Shown: one piece after another, positions 1-11,426 of the stretch
Numbering within the stretch: the stretch's first letter is position 1
Layout: every line of letters begins with the position of its first letter
Assembly: GCA_964034945.1 (NCBI GenBank)
Contig: OZ035962.1
Coordinates: 83,721,942-83,785,941 of the forward strand
Reading direction: 5' to 3'
DNA length: 64,000 nucleotides
From: Chrysopilus asiliformis
Lineage: Eukaryota; Arthropoda; Insecta; Diptera; Rhagionidae
Program-made: the position numbers and the translations under genes
The notes under the pieces: model-generated
What the model was told of the DNA's origin: nothing
Database searches by the model: none
The model's input: only the letters and a program-made list of their open reading frames with translations

Positions 1-3000
1 CCCTTATGCAATCCCCACTAAGTCCCGCCCATCTCACCTGAGAGTCTCACTGAAATTAGCGAGACATAACAATTGCTCAGCGAAAATTGAAAATAAAATT
101 AATCTTTATTATATAATTCATTTAATTTATCACAAAAATTTCCTTACGACAAAAAAAAATCTATCGGTTGCTATAGAATCTTTCAAATAATTTGAACAAC
201 ATTGACGCGATAAAGAAAAACTGATAATAATGTTCACCCTTTTTTAGATTTTTAAAATAAATAATTAAATGGAACGGACTTACCAAATTCCGGCCGCTGC
301 AGATGATGTGCACAGCATATCAGCAAGCCAACTTATAATCCGATAGTTTGTAAGCTAAAAATCTTGAATTTTTTCATTAAAAGGTGAACATTTTACATAT
401 ATGTGGCTAATTTTACTTCCCTTTTTTTTAATGAGTATAATTCAATTGCTGTCTCGTATAAAAAAATTTAATCCTCCATAACAATGAACTCCAAGAAAAA
501 AAATCCAATAAATCTGGAACGGTGGACCATGTGCTTTGATGGGTAACTAAATCTGCTCCTGGAACAATGGGTCCGTTACCCCGAAAGGTCACCTCCACAC
601 AAGGGCTCCCAATCTTTCGCGTCTACGTGGAAAAATCCGAATTGGAGGAATAATTTGTTTAACAAAATGCCTCCGAAAAAATGCAATATGGAATGAACAA
701 TTCCAAGTTTAAATAAATCCACATTTAAGAAGATGCAACTTTTAATGAAAATGTGCAAATTCTATAGTGCCAATTGTGCAAATCCTGAAGAAAGTAGAAA
801 TTTCATAGAAAGTGGAAATTTCTTAGAAAGTGGCCCCCTCGCTTTCCAGCCTTTGCGGAACCTATGGAAGTCACATAGGAATCATTATTTGAAAATCCCC
901 TTTAAAAAAATGTCTTACCACTTTCTATTCAAAAAAAAAATTCTTGCACAAAATTTGGTTTTGTGGAATTTTAACTTCCAGAAACTACAAGAAAAAGAAA
1001 ATTTACAAAACACTACACAAAATTTAAATTTAAAATTACATTTGAACTGTCTGGGTCTTCACACGAAAAAAATTTGAAAAATTATATTTTCTTTTAAATT
1101 TGAACTACTTGTTCAGGTTTCCACGAACAAAATGGCAAAAAAAGAAATTACTGTAGGAATTTTTGGAGGCTAAATTATTGTATTAGTTTATTTTCCTAAT
1201 GTAGTTGTGGCCAGTGATTATTTTTTTCCTACACACTTTTCTGCATATTTCTGCTATACAGATTTACAGAATTATAAAAATATTCAAATATTTAATTTAA
1301 TCCAATACATATACCAATATGCATTTGTGTGTGTTGTATGTTGTATTAGATAGACAACATTTTTTTAAACAAAACATGATTTAGCATGATGTACCAATAA
1401 TAATTTTCATTCCTCCTACAGAAACGTAAAATTCAAACAAAAATATGATCTCTCAACGGCTAAAATTCAAAAATCATATCTGCAAATTTACCAAAGCATC
1501 CATTGTCAACTACAACCATCATGCAGATCTCCCTTCCGAACGTCCCACTTCGATCGACAATCGATAAGCAATCGATCAGTAATCGATCTATTTTACCACT
1601 TGCACTAATACCTAAATCAAAAGAAAGTTCTAGATGGAGTGAAAAGTGTGCGTGGGTGCTCTTATCAGAGAAAGTCCCGGTGAGGTCATCTGAGAGAAAG
1701 TACCGCTGAGGACGAATTCCATTTCTAAACCAGACGGTGAAAATGAGTGTGACCGTTTTGAATTTTTGGGAGTTCGTAACACTGGGAGCTTTGTTGATGA
1801 AAGTTTTTGCAGGGACGAATTCGTATTTGCAAAGTATTGCGTTCATTCTAAATAAATGTCTGTGGAATAAGTAGACTGGGTGTGAAGCATATTCGGAAGT
1901 GATGCTATATAAAAGCTAAATTTACCAAATATCCAACTATACTCGCATGTATGACGCATTTACCTTTTCGCAGGACAAAAGGATAACTTGGCTGATGTCT
2001 GAAGGCATTTCGTCATGTTTGCATAGTACCCAGAAAGATAAACCTAAGAATATATAGTGGAAGTACCCGTCATCAAAAAAGCTAAAATGTCCCTTAGAAA
2101 ATTCTTTTGGTGCCTTTTTTCTTTTGAAAACTTGACATGGGTTTTCGTCGCTGAATTCCTGAATGGGTCAAAAATGGTGACGATCCTAAACAAATTGACT
2201 TTATATTTGGGATATGGCGCTTGGCTGAATTTGTCCAAATATAGACAACACCTTTTCCGATAACAATGTGAGCGAAGACGCACTACTCCACCGCCCAGCA
2301 AATAAACAAACAACACAAAATTCAATGAACGTTAATCATTTAGTCGGTTGGATGGACGGGAGTGCGTCGTAGAGTTATTTTTTTTGTTAAGGAACTGTAC
2401 GGGAACCATCTATTCCTAGATCTTTTTGATATAATTGACTTCTTTGCACATTCTATCGAAAAGTTTACTTATTTTATTAACAGAAAGGAAAATAAAGAGT
2501 TTCTCCATTCATTTGGGAAGAATATGTCCATTGGAAATGAAATTAATTTTAGCCCTAAGAAAGTCCCTTTTGTCTATTACTAAATTGCATTTCTAAGGAA
2601 ATATAAGAAAGTTGAATAAAGGTCGTGAATGACGTCAATAAAGTGAGAACGTTTGCGGAATACTTGTTGATCTTTGAACAAAACTAACACAGAATTTAAT
2701 GAGTTTCTATGAGTTTGGTTATCGGAAATCTAGTTTCATTCATTCAAAGTGTTACGTCAGATATAGGGTAAATAAATCGTGGTGAATCGGCTGTATAAAA
2801 AACCTAATTTAATTAAACGTTTCTAACCAGATTTTATTTAGAAGTTCTTTCCACTTGAATCTTTAGTCTCTGTGGGAATTATGTAGAGAAATACTCTAAA
2901 TTATTTCATCTTTAAAAAAAACTTGCTTGCATATCCGTCGTTGACGTTAAGGACAGAAGCCTTGAGCTTTGAATTTTTCGGCGAAAATTTGCCTAGAGAT

Positions 3001-3575
3001 TCGTACTGGACCCAGAAATAAAATTCAGCATTTTTTTTCATTTTTATGTACCAGAAAATTCAAATTGCACAACCGCTTATGACAAAAAATAATGAAAATT
3101 ATTCCTGAATAGTGCCGGAATTGGAATTTTTTCATACAAAATCGCTGGAATAAATTCAACTTTATCTAAGTGAATATATTCGGTGATAGATGAATAAAAA
3201 TCGCAGAATAAAAAAAATAAAATCGCAAGTGTAAACGAAACCTAAGATGGTTATAAGTACATTGCCACGTAAGTTTGCTTGCCCATATCGATGATCAATC
3301 AACCCTTTTATATTAATAATCGACTTTCGTCAGAGTTTCACTGTATTAATATGGATATCAACTTCAACTGCAAGTGGGATATTTTATGCCCGGGACCATT
3401 ATTCTATCTATATTCGTATTTTATTTTACGAGAAGGTTCAGATAATACTGCTAGATGAACAGCATTGTTCCGTAAGCGTTTTCGACATAATAGTTTTCCA
3501 TTTGCTGTGTGCATCAAATTGTGTCATCCCCGATTTGCAATGCAAGAATTTCATGCGCTGCAGCACACACTTTTA
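1..3575. other. Non-coding, probably intron upstream of the receptor exons
   Basis: No recognisable gene. The first visible receptor exon opens inside TM1 with a phase-1 acceptor, so this stretch is probably intron, though a missed small exon cannot be excluded. Visible details are a short local duplication of an AGAAAGTGGAAATTTC-like unit near 790-835 and four ATCGAT-containing words close together at 1550-1590. Reading frames of 114 and 128 codons here (733-1077 on +, 1460-1846 on -) show no known motif and look like chance openings. Confidence 0.4.
3020..3242. repeat. Dispersed repeat related to 40866-41140
   Basis: Shares ordered word blocks with 40866-41140: a TTGCACAACCG block, a block around TTTTTCATACAAAATCGC, then GCGATAGATGAATAAAA-like words and a GTAAGTGTAAA-like end. 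A third partial copy is at about 20018-20120. The 40866-41140 copy starts with GTTTACACTT and ends in its near reverse complement, so the family is probably a short DNA transposon; the class is unknown. Confidence 0.5.
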
Positions 3576-4937
3576 CTACACAGTAATAAAAAATTACAAC
3601 AGTAACCATTGGCAAAACTTTTGCCAACACTAAGTGTTGTAAAATTACACAACTGTTGTGATTTTACATATTGGTTGTAAAATTCCATCTTTTGATGTAA
3701 AAGACTTTACAGCTCTAACATATGTAATTTCACACAAATTGAATGTAAAAATCAATACAAATTACACAATAAACGTGTAAAATTACCACATTGCTAGTAG
3801 GAAAATTACAATTGTCATAGTGTGAAATTTACCACTACTTTTATGTAATTTTTTATCGCGCTATTGTCGTGTTGTCGTTTATTCATTTTTCAGTGCCGGA
3901 TTTTATTGCCTGAAAACATGCTTTAATATAAGAATAAAAAGACAAAATTTCAGTAAAAAATAAACAAAATATTTTTATATTCCAGGTACAATTGTATCAA
4001 AGTTTCATATATTGATTTTATCTAATTGCTAATTAGTTTATGGATATAAAATGAAACAACATATTCGGTTTATAATAATATCAAATCACGTTACAAATTA
4101 GCTTCTATAATAAACATAATATCGACACACTTTTATTTTTAGGGTTACACATTTTTTGTGTATGACTTTTTTAGATATTTTTTTTATTTAAATGGTCAAT
4201 AAGTCTTATGAATGGATGTCAGTCCCCTTTTTTTACCCCTGCAATTGTCATTGTACATTTCAAACATGTATCTTTGGAAAAATTCAAATGACTGCGATGA
4301 AGGTTTGGGTGAATGCCTCCTTAAAATCGGATGACTCTGAATTGACTATATTTTTATCAGCCATCACGTAATACACTGGTCCATGTTCAGTTTCTGTGGA
4401 ATAAATAATTTTTGTAACATACATGTTTCAAGTATTTGGATATCCAAACTCACCAACTTCTGCAAGCCATGGAAAGGGTCCCGGATGCTGTATATTTGAT
4501 AAAGTTGACTAAATTGATGACGATTATGCTCTTCGGTATTTAAACACGACTTTTGGCACATTAAACATATAAACATTGGGAATTTTATATTTTTTTTTGA
4601 CTCACTTTGAACTTAACCTGTCTTTTCGACGCACGCCGCCAACAAAATGACTCGCCTCTCTAGATTGCTTTATAATCGTGTTGCCACAGTGGTGAAATTA
4701 CATCGACGAATGGAATATCACATAGAACTTGTGTGATTTTACATATTGAATTTAATTTTACATTCTTTTAACGTAAACGCGATAAATTACATAAAAAATG
4801 TTTGAATTTTCATCATTTTTGCGATTACCACTTCTGAAAGTGGTGATTTTACACACTCATTGTGTTTTTACGCAATATTAATGTAAAAAATCACTACACT
4901 AAGTGTAGTATTTTGATGTCGATTTTCTACAGTGTAG
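3576..4937. mobile_element. Candidate DNA transposon with CTACAC(A/T)GTA ends
   Basis: The left end starts CTACACAGTA and the right end closes with CTACAGTGTAG, giving short inverted termini about 1.36 kb apart. Both flanks of the interior are crowded with TGTAAAATTACAC-like words in both orientations (3590-3850 and 4685-4920), the kind of subterminal repeat array seen in DNA transposons. The centre (about 3900-4640) is not repetitive and holds a short minus-strand reading frame. No clear target duplication is visible, so the borders are inferred. Confidence 0.55.
4364..4576 (-). CDS. Short hypothetical reading frame with clustered Cys and His
   Basis: Seventy codons inside the candidate transposon at 3576-4937. 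Near the N-terminus it has C-x2-C-x3-C followed by two histidines three residues apart, loosely like a zinc finger but without regular C2H2 spacing. The rest has no motif I recognise. Its position in the non-repetitive centre of the element suggests a remnant of an element-encoded protein, but a chance opening is equally possible. Confidence 0.2.
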   Translation of the reverse strand: MFICLMCQKSCLNTEEHNRHQFSQLYQIYSIRDPFHGLQKLVSLDIQILETCMLQKLFIPQKLNMDQCIT

Positions 4938-5464
4938 CTCCCTTCCTATTCTATTCAAGGATTAAACTATCACTCAGTCGATACTCATAAAATGCATTTA
5001 GATGGGGTAAAAAAGTTCTACCCAACACTCTTATAAAATGATGCATTCTGGGTGTGCATTTAAAACTAGACCGACATTTTTTTATTTCTAAAAGTGTGTT
5101 AATCTCGTATCGATCGATATTTCGTGCTGATTCCTAAAGTTCCGGTTATGCACACATCACTGAAATAAATAAAAAATTTACCATAACAATGAGCTTTTCT
5201 GTGTGGATAAGAAAATATTCGGTATATATTTTTTTTCGAATTATACACTGTGAATTCATGTTAGCTGAAAATGGCCAGTTCATATTTCTATCAGTGCAGC
5301 AAAAATGTTTACCATATTGGGCGTTTTTGACATAAGCTTTATACAAATGCTGATTTTTTAAAACATAAATCATTTCGAGCCATCCTACAATAGTGTCAGA
5401 AAAATAATTGTAATTCACTTATATAGAGAAATTTGAACTCCCCTCCCCCGTCCACATCCTTCGT
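4938..5464. other. Unassigned non-coding stretch
   Basis: AT-rich sequence between two transposon-like blocks, with no motif, repeat or coding frame that I can support. It belongs to the probable upstream intron of the receptor gene. Confidence 0.4.
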
Positions 5465-5905
5465 GGTCAGATCAGACCAGAGATATCGTACTACTAGATC
5501 AAGCCATTTGCTATCTCAAATGGGCCACTGAAACGTCAAAAAGCTATGACGAAAAAAAGGGACAAAGCTAGTAAATTCTCGGAAATTAAAATTCTGGAAA
5601 AAAAATGCTTATGCAGGTCCCCGACGGAATATTATTCAATCCCTATACCGATTATTCATGTTAATATTCAGAGCTGCCACATACATTAATATGCAATTCC
5701 CTAAACCTGTGTATAAGTCTTATGAGTTCGACGTAAAACATATAATTCAAGTGTAATTGAGTTTGTTGATTCGAACATCTGACATCACTAAAGTTCGAAG
5801 AAAAAATGAGACAACCATAGTCACGCTGTCCCATATTTTTGCTATGGAATTGTTCGAGCGCCGCGATCTAGTAGTACGATATCTGTGGATCAGAACTATG
5901 ATGAA
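5465..5905. mobile_element. MITE-like inverted-repeat element
   Basis: The segment around AGATATCGTACTACTAGATC (5481-5500) reappears in reverse complement at 5865-5884, and the match extends outward with substitutions to a GATCAG-containing word on both sides. That gives arms of about 30 bp some 430 bp apart. No coding content is recognisable and no target duplication was identified, so the borders are approximate. Confidence 0.6.
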
Positions 5906-6599
5906 GATCCAGCCACTGATTTTCGGGATCGAAACTTGATGGTTCCTAGCAAAAATTCTTCCAGTTCCTCATTGTTTCAATTCAAATTTAATTTCATTGT
6001 TAACCATTGTGGCCACGAGAAATCTGGTACCTACTTGAAAAGAAAAGATTTCGAAAGTTTATATACATATCGATTAGATATTATGTTATGTGAACATCTT
6101 ACATTAACTTTAATTCATCTCTCAAAGAGGATTAATCGAACAGAGAGATTACTTTGTAAGAGATTCCATTGCATCGATGCATTGAACCAGAAAGACTTTC
6201 AACTACAATAATATTCCTGACTGACAATTGACAATTGACATTTGATAACTTATATCAAAAAATTTCCTTGAAATGCTCTGGGATTTTTAGATAAATTACC
6301 CACGCTTCCACGATCCTTTACAAATCTTTTTGGTTCATTGTGTTTCTAGAGGACTGTACATGTGAAACTCACTTGACGTGGAATATCTGAAATATACTGC
6401 AATACTTTTCTTTGTTAAAAGTTCGAATGACTTGCGCTTGTATAAAAATGACGTATAATAAAGTCAAAATAAAATTCTCTTCATGGAAGGAAAAATAAAA
6501 TTGAATATTTGCTTCAAAATGCACAAAAAAAAATTCTTTTCGGACTCTACTGAAAGAATTTCTATGTCAAGATCTCCGTGAAATACTTCCTTAGAAGCA

Positions 6600-6790
6600 T
6601 TTTTAAAGGAATGAATAAAACACTCATTTGCGCGATTTTTAATCGCTCATTTGTGCGATTAAATAATCGCTCAGTCGCTATGCCCACGGCCGGTTATAGG
6701 ACTGTTTACATGAGCCATTCAATCGCAAAAATCGCTCACAAAAGTCGCAGGTCAGTCGCTTTGTCGCGCGATTTTTCTTTGATGTGTGCG
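6600..6790. repeat. Cluster of AATCGCTCA / GCGCGATTTTT words
   Basis: Within about 190 bp the words GCGCGATTTTT, AATCGCTCA and close variants recur at least six times, in direct orientation. This looks like a degenerate subterminal repeat array of a short DNA transposon, but I could not find matched ends. Confidence 0.35.
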
Positions 6791-7047
6791 TGGGTGGACT
6801 TTATAAACATAAATACACGTATTTGAAAGTGACATTTCAAAGCTGGCACAAGTGGAATTCTAAAGAAAGTAAAATTATGCGAAAGTTCTATTTGTTGATT
6901 TAATAATTTTAAGAATAGTTTTTGACATTTTTGACCGACCGACTAGTCGAAGGAAATCTTTCGTTGACCAGAGATTATTACACAGACCGACACTCATTCT
7001 TGTGCGCACGATATAAATGTTTTCTGGGTAATTTGAGGTGGCTGAAT

Positions 7048-7830
7048 GGAATGAATTACACCAGTGTGTTTAGAATGATAAAAAAAAATTGAATTTAGCA
7101 TGTCCGTCCGTCTGTCCGTCCGTCTGTGGCGCGGATTGCGGGCGCACGGATTGAGCTAGAGACTTGAAATTTTGAGTAGACCCGTTTTTCGTAAAATGCG
7201 AGGCCAAGTTCGTTCATGAGCAAAAATGGACCATTAGGGGGGGTACCCTCCAAACGAACGAAAATGTTTTTTGTGAATATCTCAAAAACGGTGCATCTCA
7301 TCAAAAAATCCCAAGAACAAAAGTTATTTAGGATATGAGTCTACATAAAACTTCCATACATCAAAATCCGATTGGAATAAATTTTAAAAAATCTTTTTGG
7401 AAAGTTTGACTTCAAAGTGGAATTTTGGTATAACTGTTCGAATTTTGATACGAATATCACCATACGGGTCTCCAATGATTGCCAGATTGGCAATTATAGC
7501 TTTTGTTATGTTTTCATTTTTTTTCTCGGAAAACGGTCTTTAGGTGGTTTTCGGGGCCGCTGATGACGAATCTGGTGTTAGGATTTCAAAATTCGGAAAT
7601 GGGAATCCTGAAGGCGAAACGAGTTTTTCTAAAAAGTTTTTAAGTCGTTTCTTTGTTTTTTGGTGCCAAAAAATATCATGCAGAAAACTTTAACCCGGAA
7701 ATGTCTGGTAAGCAAGCTAGTTTTTCTATAAAACAATGTTTTGTTCGTCGGATTATAATATAAATTGTGCACAAACGTAGATTTTGTATAAGAAAGTCAT
7801 GTGCTGTTCACATCAGATATTTTTATGTTA
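7048..7830 (+). repeat. Tetranucleotide-bearing repeat family, copy A
   Basis: Starts with TGAATTACACCAG, then a GTTTAGAATGATA word, then a short GTCC/GTCT tract at 7100-7127, then a conserved body. The same order, reverse-complemented, is found at 62617-63187 and, more diverged, at 54095-54625. The body contains phrases such as CTCAAAAACGGTGCATC and ends its alignable part near CTTTTGTTATG (7512). Positions 7764-7830 match the end of another repeat at 14790-14852, so the 3' part is shared between families. Non-coding. Confidence 0.75.
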
Positions 7831-8967
7831 CTTGTAAATGTCTAGAATTGGCACCATATCATCACACTCTTATCTCGATTAAAAATCCCCGAAAACCTTC
7901 CACGAAAACATAAAAATATCGAACGCTTACTTCTTGCAAATTCATGATCTAAGAATTAGAAAAAAAAATTGCTCCCACAATTCAACTACAGCCATTCCAT
8001 ACAAGAAATACATAGAAGAAAAAAACTTTGAAATACACCTTATCAGAATTCATGGAGATTAGGGTATTTTGCATACATAAGAATGTCATGTTTCGAATTC
8101 AGCAGTCTTCTTTATACATTCATGCTTCGGATAAGAACCCTTTTTTCCCACTTGAATGGCAAAAGGGGATCTCCTCATGTGTCTAACGTGTGTATCCTTT
8201 TTTGGTCGTTTCCAGTTTTTTTATTATCATTTTCTTTGCTTACACTAACCGGAAACATTCACTTCCTTATCACCGTCGCGTTGTCGTAGTTCACCAAATG
8301 ATTGAACGGAAAATGAAAATAGTCGTAAGTCGCTTGGCTCGTATATACCTGAGCGTAAAGTATTTTGTTCCGCTTCGCAACAGTGTCCTTAAAAGCCATT
8401 GATATCGTTTTTTGTTACTTTGAAGTAGATATCAATAAAACATAAAAAAAAATTGCACATGTGGCCGCAGCAGTTTTTGGGAAATATCAGGCACAAAATT
8501 CGCTGGTTCATTGTTAAGAATGAGTTTTTTTTTGCGAAATCATTTTGCGGAAATATTATGACGGTTACCAATTCACATTTTCGATATTACAAGCGAAAAA
8601 GTGAGAAATAATGTTAAAAGGATAACACCATAAGTGAAAAGTACGAGAAATGTAGGGGATAATAGTCGTAAATATCTACAAAAGAAAAAGTTTTCATGTT
8701 CGACATGTGGAGAGTATTAGAGCGTGTGACATTGATTTGGAAAATTTTTCTTAAGGTTTTTCTTTATGAAAAATATGTAACGCGTGCTAAAGCTAAACTT
8801 TACATTATTTAGTATTAGAATTAAAAAGAATTGTTACACATTTTACATCCATAGATGAGTAAAGTCTGAAACATTAAGGAAAAGACCCATAAAAAACATA
8901 AGAAAAAAATTACAATAATTCTCATAAATTTCTACAAATATTTAAAAGTTTTTCTCCTTCATTTCAG
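7831..8967. other. Unassigned stretch ending in the exon acceptor
   Basis: No gene recognised. A hydrophobic 68-codon opening at 8083-8289 does not resemble the missing TM1 exon and lacks a suitable donor. The last 20 bases are a pyrimidine-rich tract followed by CAG at 8965-8967, the acceptor for the first visible receptor exon. Confidence 0.45.
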
Positions 8968-9211
8968 GTAATGTTTTTGTGATAGCGGCAATTTTGTTGG
9001 AACGTAACTTACAAAGTGTTGCCAATTACTTAATATTATCATTGGCTGTAGCTGATTTATTAGTTGCTTGTCTGGTTATGCCACTTAGTGCTGTTTATGA
9101 AGTATCGCAGGAATGGAAGCTGGGACCAGAACTATGTGATATGTGGACATCATGCGATGTGCTTTGTTGCACAGCATCAATTTTACACTTAGTTGCAATA
9201 GCTTTAGATAG
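8968..9211 (+). CDS. 5-HT1-class serotonin receptor, exon with TM1 end to TM3
   Basis: Encodes residues 1-82 of the visible part of an aminergic GPCR of the plasma membrane. It begins in phase 1 with the glycine of the TM1 Gly-Asn motif. TM2 follows with the conserved Asp (residue 30), then the extracellular-loop Trp (50), the disulfide Cys (57), the amine-binding Asp of TM3 in CDVLCC (64), and the Asp of DRY (81). The arginine codon is split by the donor GTAAGT at 9212. The acceptor is ATTTCAG. The words [21 protein letters not shown] and [19 protein letters not shown] are those of insect 5-HT1A/1B receptors as I know them, which supports a Gi-coupled serotonin receptor; which paralogue it is cannot be decided. 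The N-terminal exon(s) are missing from the window. Confidence 0.95.
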
Positions 9212-9539
9212 GTAAGTTAATTTAATTTCACGCCATCATTAATTGAAGTATGCATTTCGCATTTGATTCACGTAAAATATTAGAATATTAGGTCTAAAGG
9301 AGAATAAATGAGAGGATTTCAGAGAAGGAATATATCAGTTTTTAGTGAGAAGAAAGAAAATCCGTACTAATTACTCTGTAATACGTAATGGTTGCAATTC
9401 GATTAATTGTAAGAAGTAAAATTTTGCTCTAAAATATTGTCTTGTTTGCAAAATGAAGATTTAACTGGACATGTCTTGTGTGTAACACATAATCAACGAT
9501 ATGATCGGACAAAAAAATAAACTACACCAAGGTCTTAGA

Positions 9540-10500
9540 TTTTGATTCCCGCATGTCCGTCCGTCTGTCTGTCCGTCTGTGAAGACCATAATTTTCGAAA
9601 GTATTGAGCTAGAGACTTGAAATTCTGTATAGTTGTGTTTCTCGAAACCGTTTCTTGCAATTTTCTCGGTAACGGTGAGTCATTTTGAATAATTTATAAA
9701 GCCTAAACTACAATTACGCGTGCGTGCGTGCGGCATTATTTAGTTCTGGCATCTAGTAGTTCGTCCGCTAAAAGTGAAATTGTGCTAAGTCCATTTGGTA
9801 TAATTTTCCAGAAGAGCAATGAAAACCTTGTTAAATCGTTTTAATTCTCTTTCAATAACACTGAGTTTTCTTTAAATGAGACTCTGTTTTCTTTAAATGA
9901 GAATTAAAATGATTTAACAAGGTTTTTTATTGCTCTTCTGTCAAATTTGGTGTAATGGACTTAGCACAATTTCACTTTTAGGCGACGAGTTGTCACCGCG
10001 TCTAAAAGTAGAGACTGAGCCTACTCTACGTGGCACGGACGCGGCAACGCGTCTGAGAAACGCGTAATTATACATTTACTCATATAAATGTGCCGTTTTT
10101 ACTTTCACCGCGTAGGTGCTGCACGCACGCACGCGTAATTGTGGTTTAGGCTTAAAGGTGAAAAACGTTTAGAATAGGATTCTACATAACTCATCGATAC
10201 ATCAAAATCCAATCGGATCACTGCTTCCCCTCTCTCCCATACCAATTTTCTCGAAAACGGTGCATCGTATCGAAAAACTTATAAAGACGAAATGTGTTTA
10301 GAATATCATTTGACATAACTTATTTATACATCAATACCCAGTTAGACCACTCCTTTCCTCTCTTCTATACAAATTGAATACTTTTTTTTCTATTTTCTCG
10401 AAAACGGTGAGTCGTATTGAAAAATTTATATGTTTTGAACATGATTTTACATAACCATTCCAAACATCAAACTTCAATCGGTTTTTTTACAAGAAACATT
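9540..10500 (+). repeat. Dispersed repeat with internal near-tandem units, interrupted by a MITE
   Basis: Begins near a GTCCGTCTGTCTGTCC tract (9556-9580), then a body made of roughly 100-170 bp units, each with a TTCTCG(A/G)AAACGGTG word, a gene-free A/T stretch and ACATAACT...ACATCAA words (around 9660, 10250, 10390). The same unit vocabulary occurs at 46190-46520 and 62750-62850. The first unit is split by the MITE at 9699-10152. Confidence 0.65.
9699..10152. mobile_element. TA-flanked foldback MITE nested in a repeat
   Basis: Left end AAGCCTAAACTACAATTACG and right end CGTAATTGTGGTTTAGGCT are imperfect inverted repeats, continued by a GCGTGCGTGCG / GCACGCACGCACGC pair. The interior contains a second long inverted pair: AAAGTGAAATTGTGCTAAGT at about 9768-9787 with its complement at 9957-9982, and AACCTTGTTAAATCGTTTTA at 9824-9843 with its complement near 9906-9925, so most of the element folds back. 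TA flanks both sides (9697-9698, 10153-10154), and removing the element restores a repeat unit matching the neighbouring unit at 10255-10330. Confidence 0.85.
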
Positions 10501-10605
10501 TTGCCTCTCATCATATAGAGTATTTGGCGTTGCCCCCCGACAATTGTTGCTTTTCTTATGTGTTTTACTTTCTTTCATGTGGTTTCAACCTCTTTATTTT
10601 TCCTA

Positions 10606-11170
10606 AAAAACATTTCCCGATCACTCCTGAGCCGATTATAATGAAAATGTCTTTCTGTTTGTCAGTCTGTTATTCTGTCAATCTGTGCGCAAGATTTCTA
10701 AAAAGCTATAGCCCTGAAATTTTACAGGGCTGTTTGGTACTGGAGTTGAACGATCCTCTCAACTGTTGGTGAAAATTCGGTAACCGAAAGTAACCAAAAT
10801 TGCGCACTCAGAATAATTGAGTAAAAGCTGTCAACTGCGTACGCGGCGCCAGCGTAAATGGCTTCCCGCAAGAAAATTTACCCTATGCTAGGCACGCGTG
10901 CACCTACGTTAGGAAATGTGAAAATGTGCCAACCTGTGTCGGGAGAAATTCTAAAATTAAACCTGCAGCAAGTAAAGCAGGGGTTGACATAAAATAGGTA
11001 TTTGAGGATGCAATGTCATGTAATGGATAACTCAGTCTAACTGCTACAGGCCAGAGTTCACTTGTCCAAAAGTTGACATAGATCAGCTTAATTTTTCTGA
11101 GTGCGGCTTTGCAAAAATCGCTGTTTGGTGTTTTGCTGTTTACTCTGAAACTCCGCGTCTTTTATGCCCG
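10606..11170 (+). repeat. Dispersed repeat family with GAAATTTTACAG word, copy 1
   Basis: Shares with 14285-14852 and 33833-34245 the ordered words ATGTCTTT, a (GT/CT)CTGT-rich stretch, an AAGATTTCT-like word, TGAAATTTTACAG and, further on, a GCGGCTTT...GCAAAAATCGC block followed by ACTGCGCGT-like words. The stretch 10830-11090 is not clearly shared and may be an insertion. No coding capacity recognised. Confidence 0.6.
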
Positions 11171-11426
11171 AAGTCTTCAGTCCCAGATATACTGCGGATA
11201 ACACCAATTGGGAGATATACTAAGTATATCTAAAAAAATGGAAATCTTCGTAGCAAAAAACATCGAGATAAAGATAACTCTCGGGTAAAGTTATCTCTTG
11301 GTCTGAGGTCGAGATATCTTGAAATTTTGTGTATATTTTTACCCCAGCGCCACCACTCCCTTTTTAAAGCAGTTGTTGACAGTTTTAGAATAAAATTAAA
11401 ATATTGAAATCGGAAAGTTAAAATGT

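Noticed and set aside
1460..1846. 128-codon minus-strand opening
   Set aside because: No recognisable motif; length is possible by chance in a 64-kb window and the region is probably intron.
8083..8289. Hydrophobic 68-codon opening as the missing TM1 exon
   Set aside because: No Gly-Asn approach, no donor in the required phase, and no likeness to 5-HT1 N-termini.
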